Notes under the pieces: generated by a model
Seen by the model: only the letters and a program-made list of their open reading frames with translations
Told to the model about the DNA's origin: nothing
Database searches by the model: none
From: Ciona intestinalis
Lineage: Eukaryota > Chordata > Ascidiacea > Phlebobranchia > Cionidae
Assembly: GCF_000224145.3 (NCBI RefSeq)
Contig: NC_020166.2
Coordinates: forward strand, 7,470,512-7,534,511
Length of the DNA: 64,000 bases
Reading direction: 5' to 3'
Program-made: the position numbers and the translations under genes
Part shown: positions 11,944 to 24,751 of the stretch, in pieces
Layout of the letters: every line of letters starts with the position of its first letter
Position numbering within the stretch: position 1 is the first letter of the stretch

Positions 11944-13237
11944 CTTAAACTCTGTTGAGCTTCGTGTTTTATTCAAGGATCGTCTTCGAGGGCTGAGCAG
12001 AGGTTTCACATTACTAGGAGCAGGAATAGATGCTGAGGGCTCCGGAGGTTCAACAGCTTTTGGCTCTTCTATCTTCTTATCTTCACTAATTAAAATGAAG
12101 AATATTAATTACACAAATCTTGATGTTTTGTTATTTTTACAACAACTCTGTTATTTTTACAGTTACTTAAATGATTACAACATGCTTTGATAATATTCCT
12201 ACTGATAAAATGTAGAAAAAATATAAAAAATAAGCAACAAAATTGTGCATTAGCAGCACATGTCTACAGATTATAAAAATAACTAAAGTTAGTTTCTGAC
12301 TTAGAAAAAATATAAAAAATAAGCAACAAAATTGTGCATTAGCAGCACATGTCTACAGATTATAAAAATAACTAAAGTTAGTTTCTGACTTTTGTATAAG
12401 AATTTTCGCATGAACTTGCTTATCACTTTTTTACAAAACAGGTCTATATATACGGTAGCCTATATATTAAACATTATGTTAAAATGTTTCAGTAGAAAAA
12501 CAAAGTTTTTGGCGTATGAATACATAAATTATTTTATTATTTTAAATCTTAAAAATGCAACTAAAAGTTGAAATATTAAAATACTTTTTTCTTTCCCCTT
12601 TAGGTTTTCGAAACTGTTTCAATTCTTCCTTCAAAGTTCGCTGAGTTTTTGGGAGGTTGAACCATCTGAACAAAGAAATCACTGAGTTTAAACTTAAGCA
12701 TAAATGAATGAATGAATGTAATTTACTTTATCCTCGCATGAACAATCGTTATTACACAGGTTTAACACCTCTTGCCAGCTTATGAGTTACCATGTATGTT
12801 ACTTTGTGGGTGATTAAATAATAACCACTAGCCAAAGTAACCATCATATTGAATTTTTGGGTGTTAGGTAGGCTAATGGACCAAATCGGGCCAAAATCCT
12901 TAGCCCTTTGGCAAGATAATTGCTCTAACCCAGTTGTCATTAATGGCCTGTATAAATTGTCAACACACATACAGAAATACCACATTTGTAAGTTGCCACA
13001 AGATGTATGAAATGAAAAACCAACAGTATAACAACTGCCGTTTATTTGCTAATCGAGGATAAAGTAAGTTACATTCATTAATTAATAGAAATATATGGGA
13101 TACGATATTTACCTTACGAACAATTGCTCCGCTTTGGTATTTATATCTGATTTCAACAAACCATCTCTGCTGATTTTTTCTTTTTCACGAGACTTAGAAT
13201 ATTTGTATCCTCGTCTTTTCGAATCAGCTTCATTCAT
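10514..13237 (-). CDS. Unknown basic protein, four-exon model
   Basis: Exons 13113-13237 (ATG), 12585-12665, 11944-12085 and, less certainly, 10514-10687 (stop) join with consistent phases (2, 2, 0). The product would be about 173 residues. It starts MNEADSKRRGYKYSKSREKE and is followed by a possible helical block (QLFVRWFNLPKTQRTLKEEL, then KQFRKPKGERK). A Pro/Ser linker with RRRS comes next, then a hydrophobic last exon containing ALAQLGTFFDV and ELFYTYVSVLVK. No signal peptide or membrane span was seen. I do not recognise the family. The last exon is supported only by phase and a long open frame, and its acceptor lacks a good pyrimidine tract. It is divergent from SEC62, about 700 bp away, so they may share a promoter region. 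It is also possible, though less likely, that these exons are upstream exons of PPP2R3. Confidence 0.5.
11110..11350 (-). repeat. tRNA-derived SINE-like copy (second family)
   Basis: On the minus strand GGCATGACTGGCAACTGTTG is followed by GTGGGTTCAAGTCTCAGTGG. The latter fits a Pol III B box (GGTTCAANNC). The body differs from the commoner SINE in this window. Confidence 0.5.
12212..12391. repeat. Exact 90-bp tandem duplication
   Basis: Two adjacent copies, 12212-12301 and 12302-12391, each start TAGAAAAAATATAAAAAATA and look identical. They lie in an intron of the unknown gene. Confidence 0.85.
12700..13085. repeat. Inverted pair of SINE copies
   Basis: 12700-12960 carries a minus-strand copy of the common SINE (tail motif, then CCAACCCAGTTGTCATTAAT complement). 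13020-13085 carries a plus-strand tail ending GAGGATAAAGTAAGTTACAT. The two tails face outward and could form a long hairpin. The whole lies in the first intron of the unknown gene. Confidence 0.7.
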
Positions 13238-13945
13238 TTTAGTCTTCCAAGAGATTCAGAACATATTTATCTCAGATTCTCAGCACTGTTGAACTTGTCA
13301 AAAAAATTGAAGTATGTTAATAATAATATACAGGAATACTGAATTTAAAATAGTTATTAACAGCTTTATTTATCCCCTTTTCTGGTTAATATTAAGCTAA
13401 ATTCATTTTATTCGCATTTTTACAATCTATGCGGAATAAACGACCACAGCATATTACTTTAATAAGACTTTTTATTTTTCGGGAATGTTTGTTTGTTTAA
13501 ACATAGATAACTAAACATATGTTTAGGTGTCTATGGTTTAAAATTTGTTCACACACCTGACGCTCATAGAAATATTACACTGCCTATCAGCTTTTGTTAA
13601 ATATATCTTGCATCGTAATGTTAAAAAATAAATTTTACAAAATTTTATATTTATTTTTGCTAAAGCCTTATTTCATTCAATTTGAAATTATAAAAAGAAG
13701 TTTTAAATTTATATTCTTCAAACATGCCACGTGTCATTAATAAACAGATACACCTCCATCGACATTCGTGCCGTGCGCATAAACGTCAAGTTTTTCATGC
13801 TTGTGAGTTGTGACTATAGCAATTTTTAAAACAAAGTTTTTCGGAATTTTTCTAGAAAAATCAATTAAACTTGAATAAAATAAACGTTACAGGTATTTCA
13901 ATTGCATTCTGGAGTATTTAGTCCGCCATTTAAATCACTGGAGAT

Positions 13946-16900
13946 ATGTCAGAACGAAGGAAAAAGAAGAATAAAATGGGGGTAAGCATACATTTATATT
14001 TCATAAACGTACGTAATGAAACTTACGTAATAGGCATATTTTGCAACTTTTATGTGAAATTTCAGAGCATGGTATAAAATGTTTGCTTTGTATTCAGTAT
14101 TTAAGGTTTATAATTAAATAAAAAGGCAGTAGTTGTAGTTTGTTTTAATTAATATGTTATGGCTACATTGATTTGTTGTCCATAATATATAAATACATTT
14201 CTTTTCGCCCAACATAAGTACTTATACAGCTTGAAACTATAAAAATAAAAAAAGAAATATAAAACACTTATACTTATATGTTGTTAAAATTAAAAATTAT
14301 ACTTCCACTTGCCAAAGTTTTAATATCATTGGTAACTTATTCATACACATTAGTCGCAATTAAATGCCCAAAAGATACTATATCTCCACTTTCATATGTA
14401 CCTCATACAAAATTTTCTGCACGGCGACTCTGTCCAAATACTTCGTCTGTGCTCAACAATAAACTGCTCACATTATCTTGTGGTAAAGCATCCCTCTGTC
14501 AAGTCACCTTAATTTACTGCTCTCGTCAACTATTCTTTAAGTGTTTCATTATTCTTATTAATATTAAATAAGTAATCTTAAACTGTCACAAAATGAAAGA
14601 AAATTCTTAAAGAAGCCTGGTAAATCCTACAACAAACAATATGCTTCAATTCAAAATGATCTGGAGTGTGGATTACAGCTTATTGCCCTAAGTGATATTA
14701 CAGCCATAATTGCACTGTAATAACCCCTGGCACTTGCTCTCATCAGTGTATGGCTTGTATGTGAGGAATCAGAAGCTGAGTTAAATTGTTTCCTATCCAC
14801 TTCCTACTTAGAATGGTGTCCTGTTTCCCAACAGCTGGTGCACAGCAGTTGTCTTTATACACATTTCCTTTGCTTCCACTTGGGTTCCATGCGTGCACTG
14901 TAATACAGTATAGTGTCATGCTGTTGCAAAGCAGCTTAATTTATGGAAATTTGAAGAGTTTTAGAACTTATAGCAAAAGCAGGTTTAGTTTAAAGAAATC
15001 AGACCAGTTGCAGTATCGTAAGACTAGTTACATTGTCCAAAAAGTTTATGCGTAATGTTTTCTGATTGAGAATTTCTTTTGGATGTTGCAACTTACAGAA
15101 TTTCTGACTCAAGAAATATTGTGGTTTTGTTAAACGCAGAATTAAAACCGCCGTAGTTTGTTGTTAATTCACAATTAAACAATGGCAAGTTTATTTGGGT
15201 TGCCGATTGTCCCCGAAGTTAGGAAAGATGAAAATAAACCAGATGTTGATGACGAATGTTCAAAAAGTACCGGCAATTTTCAGGTTCAGTTTCCAACTTA
15301 ATTCTGAAATATAACTAAAGCTTTACCACACTGTTTAATGTATACAAATGTTAAAACAATAGTTCGCTGTGCCGAACAGGAAAGGCAAAGGCTATTAAAC
15401 AAAACGTGACAACCAAGCACGGTAGCTTCATCATGCTCATATTGAAATAAATATATGTATATGATTTTGTACAGCACACTTGTAGTTATAAATTTATTAC
15501 TTCTTCAAGTTAGTAGTTTTTAACTACACAACCCTGTTTTTCATCGTTGTCTGAAGATCAAATGTTGTTTTGATGTTTTAATGTTATTTTTAGTTAACTG
15601 TTAAGTTGGTATGAAGAACAGCCTGAGTATGACGTTTGTTTAAACTTTTAAACAACTTAATGTATTTGCTTTGTCCCTAGCTGTCCTGTACTTGCTCCAA
15701 CAGCAGTGTTATCAATATTGTTTTAATTTGTGGTTATTCCACTATTGATTTTAAGTTTAAACTATCCTTTTATGACCACCTAACAACACTCATTAAGTCA
15801 TTAAATTTCTTACAACCTTTTCATGTTGATGTACTAAATTTAAACAGAACTTTAAGTCTTACATATCAGTATACCACTAAAGTGTTGAATTCTTATAAAG
15901 TGTTGGTTCCTCACTTTTGTAAATAATAAAAATTACAACACGCTTTACACCGTACTCACTTAGCATTTGTTTGACCTAAAACTGATCATTTTCTCATTCT
16001 ATCATACTAATACTAATGTCGTATTATCTTAATTTAGGCACAGAGTGAAGAGCCAAGCAAGGAGGAGTTACAAATGGCCAAACATGTTCGTTTTAAGACG
16101 CCAAAGAAGAACACAATTATGCAAAAGCAAAAAGTGGATTATTTTGTTGGTGAGAATTTTAGTTACTACTGCATAATGGCAATAACTGTTTCTTTATAAT
16201 ATATACTGCAATACTGGGTCATCTTAGTACATGGTGTAACAACAATGTCTATATATTCCATTTATTTTCTAGTTTTATTTACCAGTAAAGGTAAAATCCA
16301 CATGAAATTCAATGTTATATTACATCTGTATTTTAAAGTCTATAACTTAAAATAAATGTCTACAATTTCTAAAACTGCATAAAGTTTCCTATGAACAAGA
16401 AAGAATGAAAATCATGTGATAATGCAGGTTCCAAGGCAGTGGACACGCTAATGAATTCAAAGTGGGCAAAATCTTCAAAAAAGGGGGATGCTATTATATC
16501 CAGCAGAGAAGAAGCGATTATTTTTATGGAGAAGTATGTTTCTTAAATTGTTTTTTAATGTTTATAACAAAGTTACAAATATAAATATAAAATTTATACA
16601 TATATTTCACAATTTTCATTCACAATTTATTATGCTGGCGGCATTTATGATTTAATTAGGAGAAGTTTTATAGGCCATTCACATTTTTACAAATTAACTT
16701 ATATAGTAATTAGTTTTTATTATAATTAGTTTAATAGTTTTTAATCACAAAAGTTAACACTTTGCTAAAATAAATGTATTTTAGGTTGCTTTGCAGTAAT
16801 CTATTTTATCGAGTTGAAAAAATCTTGAAAGAAACAAAAGCCGATAAGGAAAAGGTATGGCATAACAAACAAATTTGTTTTGATGTTTCTCCTTAAGTAA

Positions 16901-19347
16901 CATTTTTAGATCAGTTGACAATAAAATTATATGCGACTAGTGTACACTATATTAAGCGCAATGGTAATATATATAGTTGTTTTTTCAACAAATTTTTCTT
17001 AAACAGAAAAATCTTAAATCAAAAGAGAATGAAGAGGATTCAAAGGTGAAAAAAAGAAAAAAGGACAAGAAAGTGGAAGAGAATGAGAAAAAGGTAAGTT
17101 TTATAGTTCAACAAACTATGGTGAAAACACTTGACTTGGTCAGATTTCTAAATATTTATTTTTATCATATTTAAAGGGAAAAGAATCCAAATAAGTGGTT
17201 GCAATACTTTTTGTAATTCTTCAGATTAGTTCCTTATATACCCTTAAGTGCTGTAAATAAAGACTGAGGATTTTAAAACACCCCTGTGCTACTAATGCTT
17301 ATGTCATGTTTATACACTCTCACAAGGGTTTATCATTAGTTGATTGTATCACCATTCACCAAATCCTGTTTGGGTTATGCCAATGGTCATCTATTCATGT
17401 TCATGCATGAACTTTTAATTTATTGTTGAGTTTATTTAAAAACTTAGAAGTAGAACCCCTGTTATGATATCTTATTAACTTCTCCAATCTTTAAATTTCT
17501 TAATTTAAAAGGAGACCGATGAAAAGAAGAAGAAAAGAAAATATAAACTTCAAGCTCATGAAGAGCAAGTGTTTTATGATTCTTCTGATATCTATGTTTG
17601 GCTGTACGACCCAATTAGCCCCAAAACATGGTTTTTAGGTGGGATAACCAAACATTGGCACTGTTTTTAAAGTTCCAAAAAATACTTGTTTAGTGGAAAC
17701 TGACTTTTAACATGCAACAATCATATCAGAAATTTCGATTTAAAAAAATATACTTCTGTGATGCAAGAAGGTATTTTTAACTTTCAATATCACTGAAGAT
17801 GGTTTTAGTTTTTTTAATTAAAACGCTTAAAATGATAACAAAAATAGCAAGTGCACAACTTAGTTCTAACTATAACTTTAAAAAATGGTAAGAACTTCCG
17901 TAATAACATTCCTAATTTACACAAGGTGGCGTGCTTCTTCTGGGAGTCATTGCTGCGACGCTCTTTCCTATTTGGCCACCAAGTGTCAGAGTTGGTGTGT
18001 ATTATCTGACAGTTGTTGGGGGATTTTTTGTTGGAGGAATCCTTGGCACTGCACTATGTAAGTAATTCATATAACTATAAAATGTGGTTTCATTGTTGAA
18101 TGAAATGTTGTTTTGTGTAATTTTTGTAGATGTTCCTGTTCTTCTAAATATAGTATGTAAAGTAGTATGCTAGTAGCTAAAAAATATTAATTTCAAATTA
18201 AACATAAACTGTAATAGTGCCAACCAAAGGTGCCTAACATGGGTTTACAAGGTATATGTCATTGAGTACCCTGTGTTCCCAGTATAAATGCATAAACAAT
18301 TCAAAAGCCTATCTTACAAACATGTCTTAAAATAAACACTATACAGTGGTGATAGTGCAATGATCAGTCCAGTCTATTTCTCAAATGAAAAAAGCGTTTA
18401 TGCTTTTGTTAACTTTTATCTCTAAAACTAATGGGTTGACTTTTCAAAACTTAAATGCCTATGGTGCCAAACATTGCATAATATTTTGTCCTTAGCCATT
18501 CTTGAAACTTTTTCACACTATTATAATTGTAATGTATAATGTCCTTAACATTACAGTGCGAACCATATTATTTGGAGTAATATACGTTTTCACTTTGGGC
18601 ACACACCATTTGTGGGTCCTCCCTAATTTACTGGAGGATGTTGGGTTCTATGATTCATTTAAACCCCTGTATACTTATGAATACAAGGGCTCCAAGCAAG
18701 GTATGCATTACCGTGTGTTTGTTACTGTATATGACAAATATGGACACTACAGCCAAAAGTCAGCCATACATTTTTAGCTGACTAATTTTCCTATGACTTT
18801 ATTTCAAGCCAGGAAATGGAATGAGTCATTTGCGAATAACGTAGAAAAAAAGTGTTTTAAAATAATGGAGCTGTACAGATAGTGGTTGCATATGTAAATC
18901 CGAGAAATATGGGTAACTTTTTAGGAAAAGATAAAATACCTATAAAAGTCACATGTTCTACACATTAATGTCAATCCAGTGTTCCCTTCTTGGCTGTCTA
19001 AACTTTAAATTGTCAACCATACATTAAAAAATTTAGAAATCTAAAAAATAATCACCAAAAAACTGTAGTGACCAATCGCCATGCAAGGATAAAGCAATTT
19101 AAATTCATTCGTGCAAATTTCAGAAACTAAAGAAAGTAATGAGGATGAAGAAGAAGAGAAAGAGGATCAGGATGAAAAGGATGACAAAGAAGAACCTAAA
19201 GATGATCCAATCAAATCAGAAGAAGAAGAAAAAATCGCTCGCTCCACCGATGAATTTTCGGACGAATCCGAACCAGAACTTGAGGTTCAATATGAAGACA
19301 GTGATTATGAGATCATAGATGGTAAAGTGCCTGCCAAAGAAGAGTAG
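13946..19347 (+). CDS. SEC62: SEC62, ER protein-translocation subunit
   Basis: Sec62 works with Sec63 at the Sec61 channel in post-translational import into the ER. Nine plus-strand exons with matching phases: 13946-13981, 16038-16149, 16428-16533, 16785-16854, 17007-17093, 17512-17638, 17926-18057, 18557-18700, 19124-19347. They encode about 345 residues. Landmarks are MSERRKKKNKMG, VDYFVGSKAVDTLMNSKW, a Lys/Glu-rich cytosolic stretch, VFYDSSDIYVWLYDP, transmembrane 1 (LLLGVIAATLFPIWP), transmembrane 2 (GVYYLTVVGGFFVGGILG), the conserved HHLWVLPNLLEDVGF with YTYEYKGSK, and a long acidic tail ending DYEIIDGKVPAKEE. This matches vertebrate SEC62 in order and spacing, though human SEC62 is longer at the acidic end. 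The ATG follows GGAGAT in a fair start context. An alternative first exon may exist at 15182. Confidence 0.96.
15182..15283 (+). CDS. Possible alternative first exon of SEC62
   Basis: An ATG in a good context (AAACAATGG) opens 34 codons beginning MASLFGLPIVPEVRKDE. They end exactly at CAG|GTTCAG in phase 0. The normal first exon also ends in phase 0, so this one could splice to 16038 and replace MSERRKKKNKMG by an acidic 34-residue start. The donor is weaker than consensus. It could be chance: without splicing the frame stops shortly after. Confidence 0.3.
19075..19113 (+). repeat. SINE tail remnant beside the SEC62 last exon
   Basis: GACCAATCGCCATGCAAGGA then TAAAGCAATTTAAATTCATT resembles the tail of the common SINE. 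It ends about ten bases before the acceptor at 19124. Confidence 0.4.
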
Positions 19348-19668
19348 AAACCCAAACGCTGCTTGGAAATTCTCAGACCCAGCTAATGCCAAAAAACTGC
19401 TGCGATGTAACTGATGTAATTAGCTTGCCGCGACCAAAATACGAATACTGTGAGTTACACATTAAACTGGTGCTCATTATGACAACCACCACGTGTAACA
19501 GAAGAGTTTCATTTGTAGTATCGTATATTGCCTTCCATAGGGGACCATTAAAACCATGTTGTGTTAAACTGTATTGTATATACGCGTGTATATAGAGTAA
19601 CCTACGGTGATGTAGGTTGATATGTTTGTTTTAGGAAATGTTTGACAAAGTTTTATTGTACTGCCGCT

Positions 19669-19674
19669 AATAAA
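19669..19674 (+). promoter_or_regulatory. SEC62 poly(A) signal
   Basis: AATAAA about 320 bp after the SEC62 stop. It is the first canonical hexamer downstream. Confidence 0.6.
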
Positions 19675-21616
19675 AGAATATTTCGGGTACAGTTTGTATT
19701 TATGTGTGTCTGAACATTTGGTAAAAAGTAAATTGATTATTTTATGAAAGTAAGCATTAAACATCGATCTTCAATGTCAAAATAATTGCCACAGTAGATT
19801 AGTGTATTGATCATTGTCCCGTCCCGGTAACATATATAGTAGAGTGGGGCAAGATAGGTATTGTTTTCTTTCTCTTTTCTTGTCCCATTTGGTAATTAAC
19901 AAGAAATATTTACAGAATTAGAAAAGCGCATCCCCACGACGAAAAGAACCATTTTTATTGATCAAACCGTCAAGCAAACATGAGATTTGGGTGCTAACGG
20001 TATCCACTATTATCCCACTGTACTATATATACAAGAGCGGATATATAGAATGCCGTCCGAGATTTAGAACCTTTATGCTATATTTAAGATTTTGTCTTGA
20101 CAACGGACATTATGGGGGTTTATACACCAAACAGGGAGGTTCACATAACCACAGGGTTGGTGTAACAAAACGATCTGGCCATTACCGTAACCACCAGTTG
20201 CTAAGATAGTTATATTGGTAACTAGCTGTGTTTTGATCTTAAAGAAGCAGCTTTCTTCTAAACATTTGTGACCGCATTGGCATCTCTTGGTAATCCCTAT
20301 GTACAGTGCGTAACTGCCTTTGCGTTCTATTCAGAGTCGCAGTAAAACTTAAATTAACTGTAATATAAGATCACATGTCGGTACGTAAATAGTCACCAAA
20401 CAACGTGACATTCTATTGTCATCGAAATATCTATTTGTTCCAAAGCGGCGGACCGTATCGCGGAAATAAAAACAAGTTTCGAAAAACTGCTTGCTGTTAT
20501 GCTATCATGGGCGCCATTGTGTGTAGAAATGATAGAGCTGAAACTACCAGATAAGTTGTTTTATGTTCAAAACTGCAGGTTAATATAGTGCGTGTTACTT
20601 CAGCGCGTTGCGTCAGTCGCCTCAGGCTGTATGGGGGGAAACTACAGCGAGTGTCGTATTGTATAGGCTGGCATTTCAAGCTGTGAGTATAGAGTAAGGT
20701 AACAAATGGTGTAGGTTTAAAAACAGTATAGTACAATTCTCAGAGTGGTGGGCGAACGATGATTTAGCCATTAGGTTGTAAATGCCAATACAGTTATCAG
20801 TCGAGCATATCAGAAGCAAACTGCCCGGGTGTATATTATTCACTTTGTTTGGTTATTTCGAGGCAATGATATCATGCGCTTCCGCTTTTTGGAAAGGTAA
20901 AAACCATGACAGTTTTGCAGCAGTCGCGTAGGCTACTCGCGGTAGTTATAGCTTGCAGTGTACGTGCGCGTATCACATATAAAATTTAATGAGTTGAGAT
21001 TTCAATAAATGTCTGATTAAAATAATTATGACAGTTGTTAATATGTCTACAGTTCGTAAACGAATCTAAAAAAGACCTCCTAAATAAATCTAGTGTACAA
21101 AGACCAAGTTTATAGTGCATGACAAAGCAGAACGAGGATTAGTAGATATATCATTAGGTAGTGTTTGTAATGAAATTTAGGTGTACACCAACGCAATGTC
21201 ATGTGGCGGATGGTATTAATTATGCATAGCTAAGCCAACATACTAAAGCGCGACTGGCCCAAAGCTGTATTGTATGCTATATAGTTAAAATGCCGTTCCA
21301 TAAGAATTGTAGGTTTTTGCCATTATGACTGCAATAAATTTACGAAATCAAAACTGAAACAAGTTAACTTTATAACGTAAATATCACTGATTGTGACGTC
21401 GTAGGTCCACGCGCGTCAAAAGTTGATGAACCAACTTACGTCATTTCCGTTTCGATGATTCACGTGTCCCCGTTTATTGCATGAGTGTGGTATTCCATCA
21501 TACGAAAGAAAAACGCTATGTTTGGGTAAAATTTAAAAATTGTATAAAACAGGTAGTGAATCGTCGCTAAGCTATAATTGTTTGTGTACTATTTTAATGC
21601 TACACTATAAAGTATA
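19675..21616. other. Intergenic region between SEC62 and the GPI-like gene
   Basis: No credible exon seen. It contains one MITE at 19835-20030. The stretch 20030-21600 is not repeated elsewhere in the window and is likely promoter sequence for the plus-strand gene at 21617. Confidence 0.4.
19835..20030. mobile_element. MITE copy
   Basis: Left end TATAGTAGAGTGGGGCAAGA, right end TATCCCACTGTACTATATA. Inside is TCCCATTTGGTAATTAACAA. Confidence 0.8.
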
Positions 21617-24256
21617 ATGAAAGTCATGGCAACTTTCTGGCTAATTTTCTTTTTAGGATTGGTGAGAGGATCTTACCAAGTATGCGAGGCAAGTAATCAA
21701 CATATATGACGTATACGCTTCTTATACTGTTGTTAAAACCAACGCGCCGTGTATATTATACTTTGGGGTAAGACGGTATATCGAAAATGCCAACGGTATA
21801 CCATCTTACCACACAGTATCATATATTTTTTCTTAATCGTGTTTTTAACAATCAACAACGTTGTTTGGGGGTCGTAGGGCTACGGTTTTATAATTCTGTA
21901 CTTGGTTTTTGTTTCTACAAACTGGAACGAAAAAAGAGAACAAAAGCATGCCCTATCTTACTCCGCCCTACTATACAACTATTGTGTAACATGTTTTTCT
22001 TTATTTATGCTGTACAGACATGGACGTCAATCAACGAAACTATATACAGCCAAACATATGTGACCATCACCGACCCAACTGCTAACACAGTTCGACCACT
22101 TGGATTTAAAACTGCCGTCTACCGGTTTGAGGGAGGTACGTTATTGATATTTTTGCGTCTTCGTTTTTCGGCTAAATGCTAGAGTGGTTCTTATTGGCGA
22201 TACATAGGTTTTGTAGGTGTTTTCACCAAAACCAAGTTTGGCACAAATGCATTTTATAAAATGTATATTATAGTTAACATAAAACCAGTACTAAGCAGTG
22301 CTGCTTTTATAATTCATTCTGTGTCGTATACTCTGTTTGCTGCATTATTTTCCACCTTGAAAGTTAATTGTTTTAGATTAAAATATTTAAGCTAAATTGT
22401 CAGGTTTTGATTCGTTAACACGTTAATGTCTTCAAAAACTTATATATGCGCAATTCAATTGTAAAAAGATCATGTAGGACAAAATAGGTTTACGTGTAAC
22501 ATTGCTATTTACACTGCAATATAAATAATCTATTAAAAATTCATATTATCAAACCTATTACAAGATAAGCCATTTCACCTGTAACGACTTTCAATTACAG
22601 AACGCCCGTGCAAAACAGTCGCGCCCACGGATGGAAACATGCGTCACATAGAAGTCAAGTGGGAGTTGGAGCAAGCTGGGAGGTTGTGCGTCACCAATAA
22701 CGCTAACAACCAAAATAGATGTAAGGTTTTAGCATAACAAGTTTTCTATAGATAACAAACGTTAGATGTATAACTTATATACAAGTAGTAAAGTGCAGAC
22801 ATTATAAAGTACGAGAAATGTAGAAAATTTAGAAAGTGGGGTAAGATGGGACTTGTTTTTATACTTCTTTTGTCCCCTTTTTGTAGCAGAAGCATGTTAA
22901 TAGAATTCGATTAACGTAGAACCATAGTATACTCAAGTGATAGGCTACTATGATTCAACCCCACGATTCTGAAACAGCGTTATTTTTAATTGTTCAAAAC
23001 AAGATAAAATAATATAGCATGAAGGGTCTAACGGTATCTTATCTTATCCCATGTTTCCTACAATTGGTAAAACGCAAGTAAATATTTCGTTTGTTTGAAA
23101 AAAAGATATCGTAGGTTTGTAAAACCAACACGCCAATATTTCAAAAGAAAATTTATTATATTTATTATTAGATTTTAAAATGTTTCAAAATGTGAATGTT
23201 TATTAATAAACGTTTTAATTCTAGGCGGCACCTCCCGGCAATTTAGTCTCTGTACAGTTGTCCCGGGATCTCAATCATCGATTGAATACAGATTCTTCTG
23301 TGAGGGAGATGGCTGCGAAAGTGGTGATAAATTATTCTGGTACAGGTGAATATCAAACACCATATACTTCATGGATGCGCTGTTTTTTATTCTGACCAAT
23401 AAAGAAACGTGATACGGCGATAAAGCGGGCACGAGGTGTATTAAACAGAACATCTGTGATATAATGACTATCGCTGACCCCACACGCGAAGATACAGTAG
23501 GGTGGGGGAAGATGGGACACATTTTAACTCTGTTTTTTTCGTCCCATTCAGCAGTAAACAAAGAACAATCAAACATTTACAAATCTATATCCACACGACC
23601 CTCATAGGCGTTGTTAATTGTTTAAAACACGTTCAGGATATATGGATATTATGTGCTAAAGGTGTCCCATCTTCCCCCACCCTAATATAAGCTACATTTG
23701 TTTATTAAAGTAAACCGCGCGTTACGACAAGCCTTCTATAATAAGTAAAGCTTATTTTGGTTTAGTGAACTTGTTTGACTTAGTTTTGCTATTTCCGCCT
23801 TCACAGAAACCTTCAAGTCGTATGTGCTGTTATTAACAAGTTTGTTTGTAGGTTTGTAGTCGAATCACCTATGGAGAATGGAATGTACAACGAGAACTGG
23901 TGCGATACAAGAGACGACAGATACCCAGGAAGCTTGGTCAGGGTAATTGAACCTTAATTAAATACGTTTAAAATTTTTCGTTTTGAGTAGAAACCTGAGC
24001 GGCTTATTAAATTTCTTCAAATTTAAGCTTGTAATGTTTAATATAGGCCTCGAACTCGAGCTAGTTTTTATAAAGTACACAGCACGTTCTGTGTTTTTTA
24101 CTTCAATATATTTATCAAGCTTTTTTTGAATTTCAGTTGCCGACCAACTTTATTCCCCCTACTCAAGCCACCACACCAAGGAACAAAGCCTCCAGTGTTG
24201 CCAGCAACGTTTTGGTGATGATGGCAACACTTTTAATTGCGGCAGCACTACATTGA
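21617..24256 (+). CDS. Secreted or GPI-anchored cysteine-containing protein, unknown family
   Basis: Six exons: 21617-21688 (or 21679), 22018-22135, 22601-22720, 23225-23345, 23852-23942, 24137-24256, all phase-consistent, about 213 residues. A signal peptide (MKVMATFWLIFFLGLVRG) is followed by an extracellular region with SINETIYSQTYVTITDPT, then Cys-containing blocks (RPCKTV, GRLCVTN, CGTSRQFSLCTVV, FFCEGDGC, NWCDTRDDRYPG). The end is ASSVASNVLVMMATLLIAAALH, a small-residue site plus a hydrophobic tail, as expected for GPI attachment. Exon 1 may end at a GC donor (GAG|GCAAGT) or at an upstream GT (CAA|GTATGC). The GC choice gives eight cysteines, an even number that suits disulfide pairing. 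I do not recognise the domain. Several MITEs sit in its introns. Convergent with the protease gene. Confidence 0.75.
21755..21975. mobile_element. MITE copy in intron 1 of the GPI-like gene
   Basis: Left end ACTTTGGGGTAAGACGG, right end TTACTCCGCCCTACTATA. It is diverged and carries a second partial inverted end near 21800. Confidence 0.65.
22834..23053. mobile_element. MITE copy in intron 3 of the GPI-like gene
   Basis: Left end AGTGGGGTAAGATGGGAC; right end TATCTTATCTTATCCCATG is decayed. Confidence 0.65.
23493..23689. mobile_element. MITE copy in intron 4 of the GPI-like gene
   Basis: Both ends are well kept: CAGTAGGGTGGGGGAAGATG and CATCTTCCCCCACCCTAATA. Confidence 0.85.
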
Positions 24257-24576
24257 TGCATGTTATGTAAACCATCTACGAAACATTGTGCTGATAACTC
24301 TGCTCAGTCCCGTCTTCGGACATTAATTCAACCTGAAAATGTCCACTTATTTGATATAAAAATTGTTTTCATATATTTCGAAATTGGCCTGCATTTGATT
24401 TCCCCAGTAACACACGGAGTAAATAGAAATGTTTATCTCTTTACTTCGTGTTCTGTCCCCAATTCTTCATATTTTTAGAGTTGTCTATTTCGCAAACTGT
24501 ATTCCAATATTATTAATTACTAACACCAACTTTTATGCACAAACAATTAATAACCGAAAAGTATTTAACGAAATAT

Positions 24577-24751
24577 ATGGTAGGGTGGGGAAAAATGAGA
24601 CACCGTTCAGTTCTATATTTTGTCCTGTTTAATAGTAAACACACATAAGCAATTGTAAAATCGTATCTCTACGACTCCTATATACTATCTGTTTACCTAG
24701 GACACTTGGGTATGATGTACTAAAGGTGTCCCATCTTCCCCCACCTTTCTA
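24577..24751. mobile_element. MITE copy
   Basis: Left GGTAGGGTGGGGAAAAATGA, right GTCCCATCTTCCCCCACC. It lies between the two convergent genes. Confidence 0.8.
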
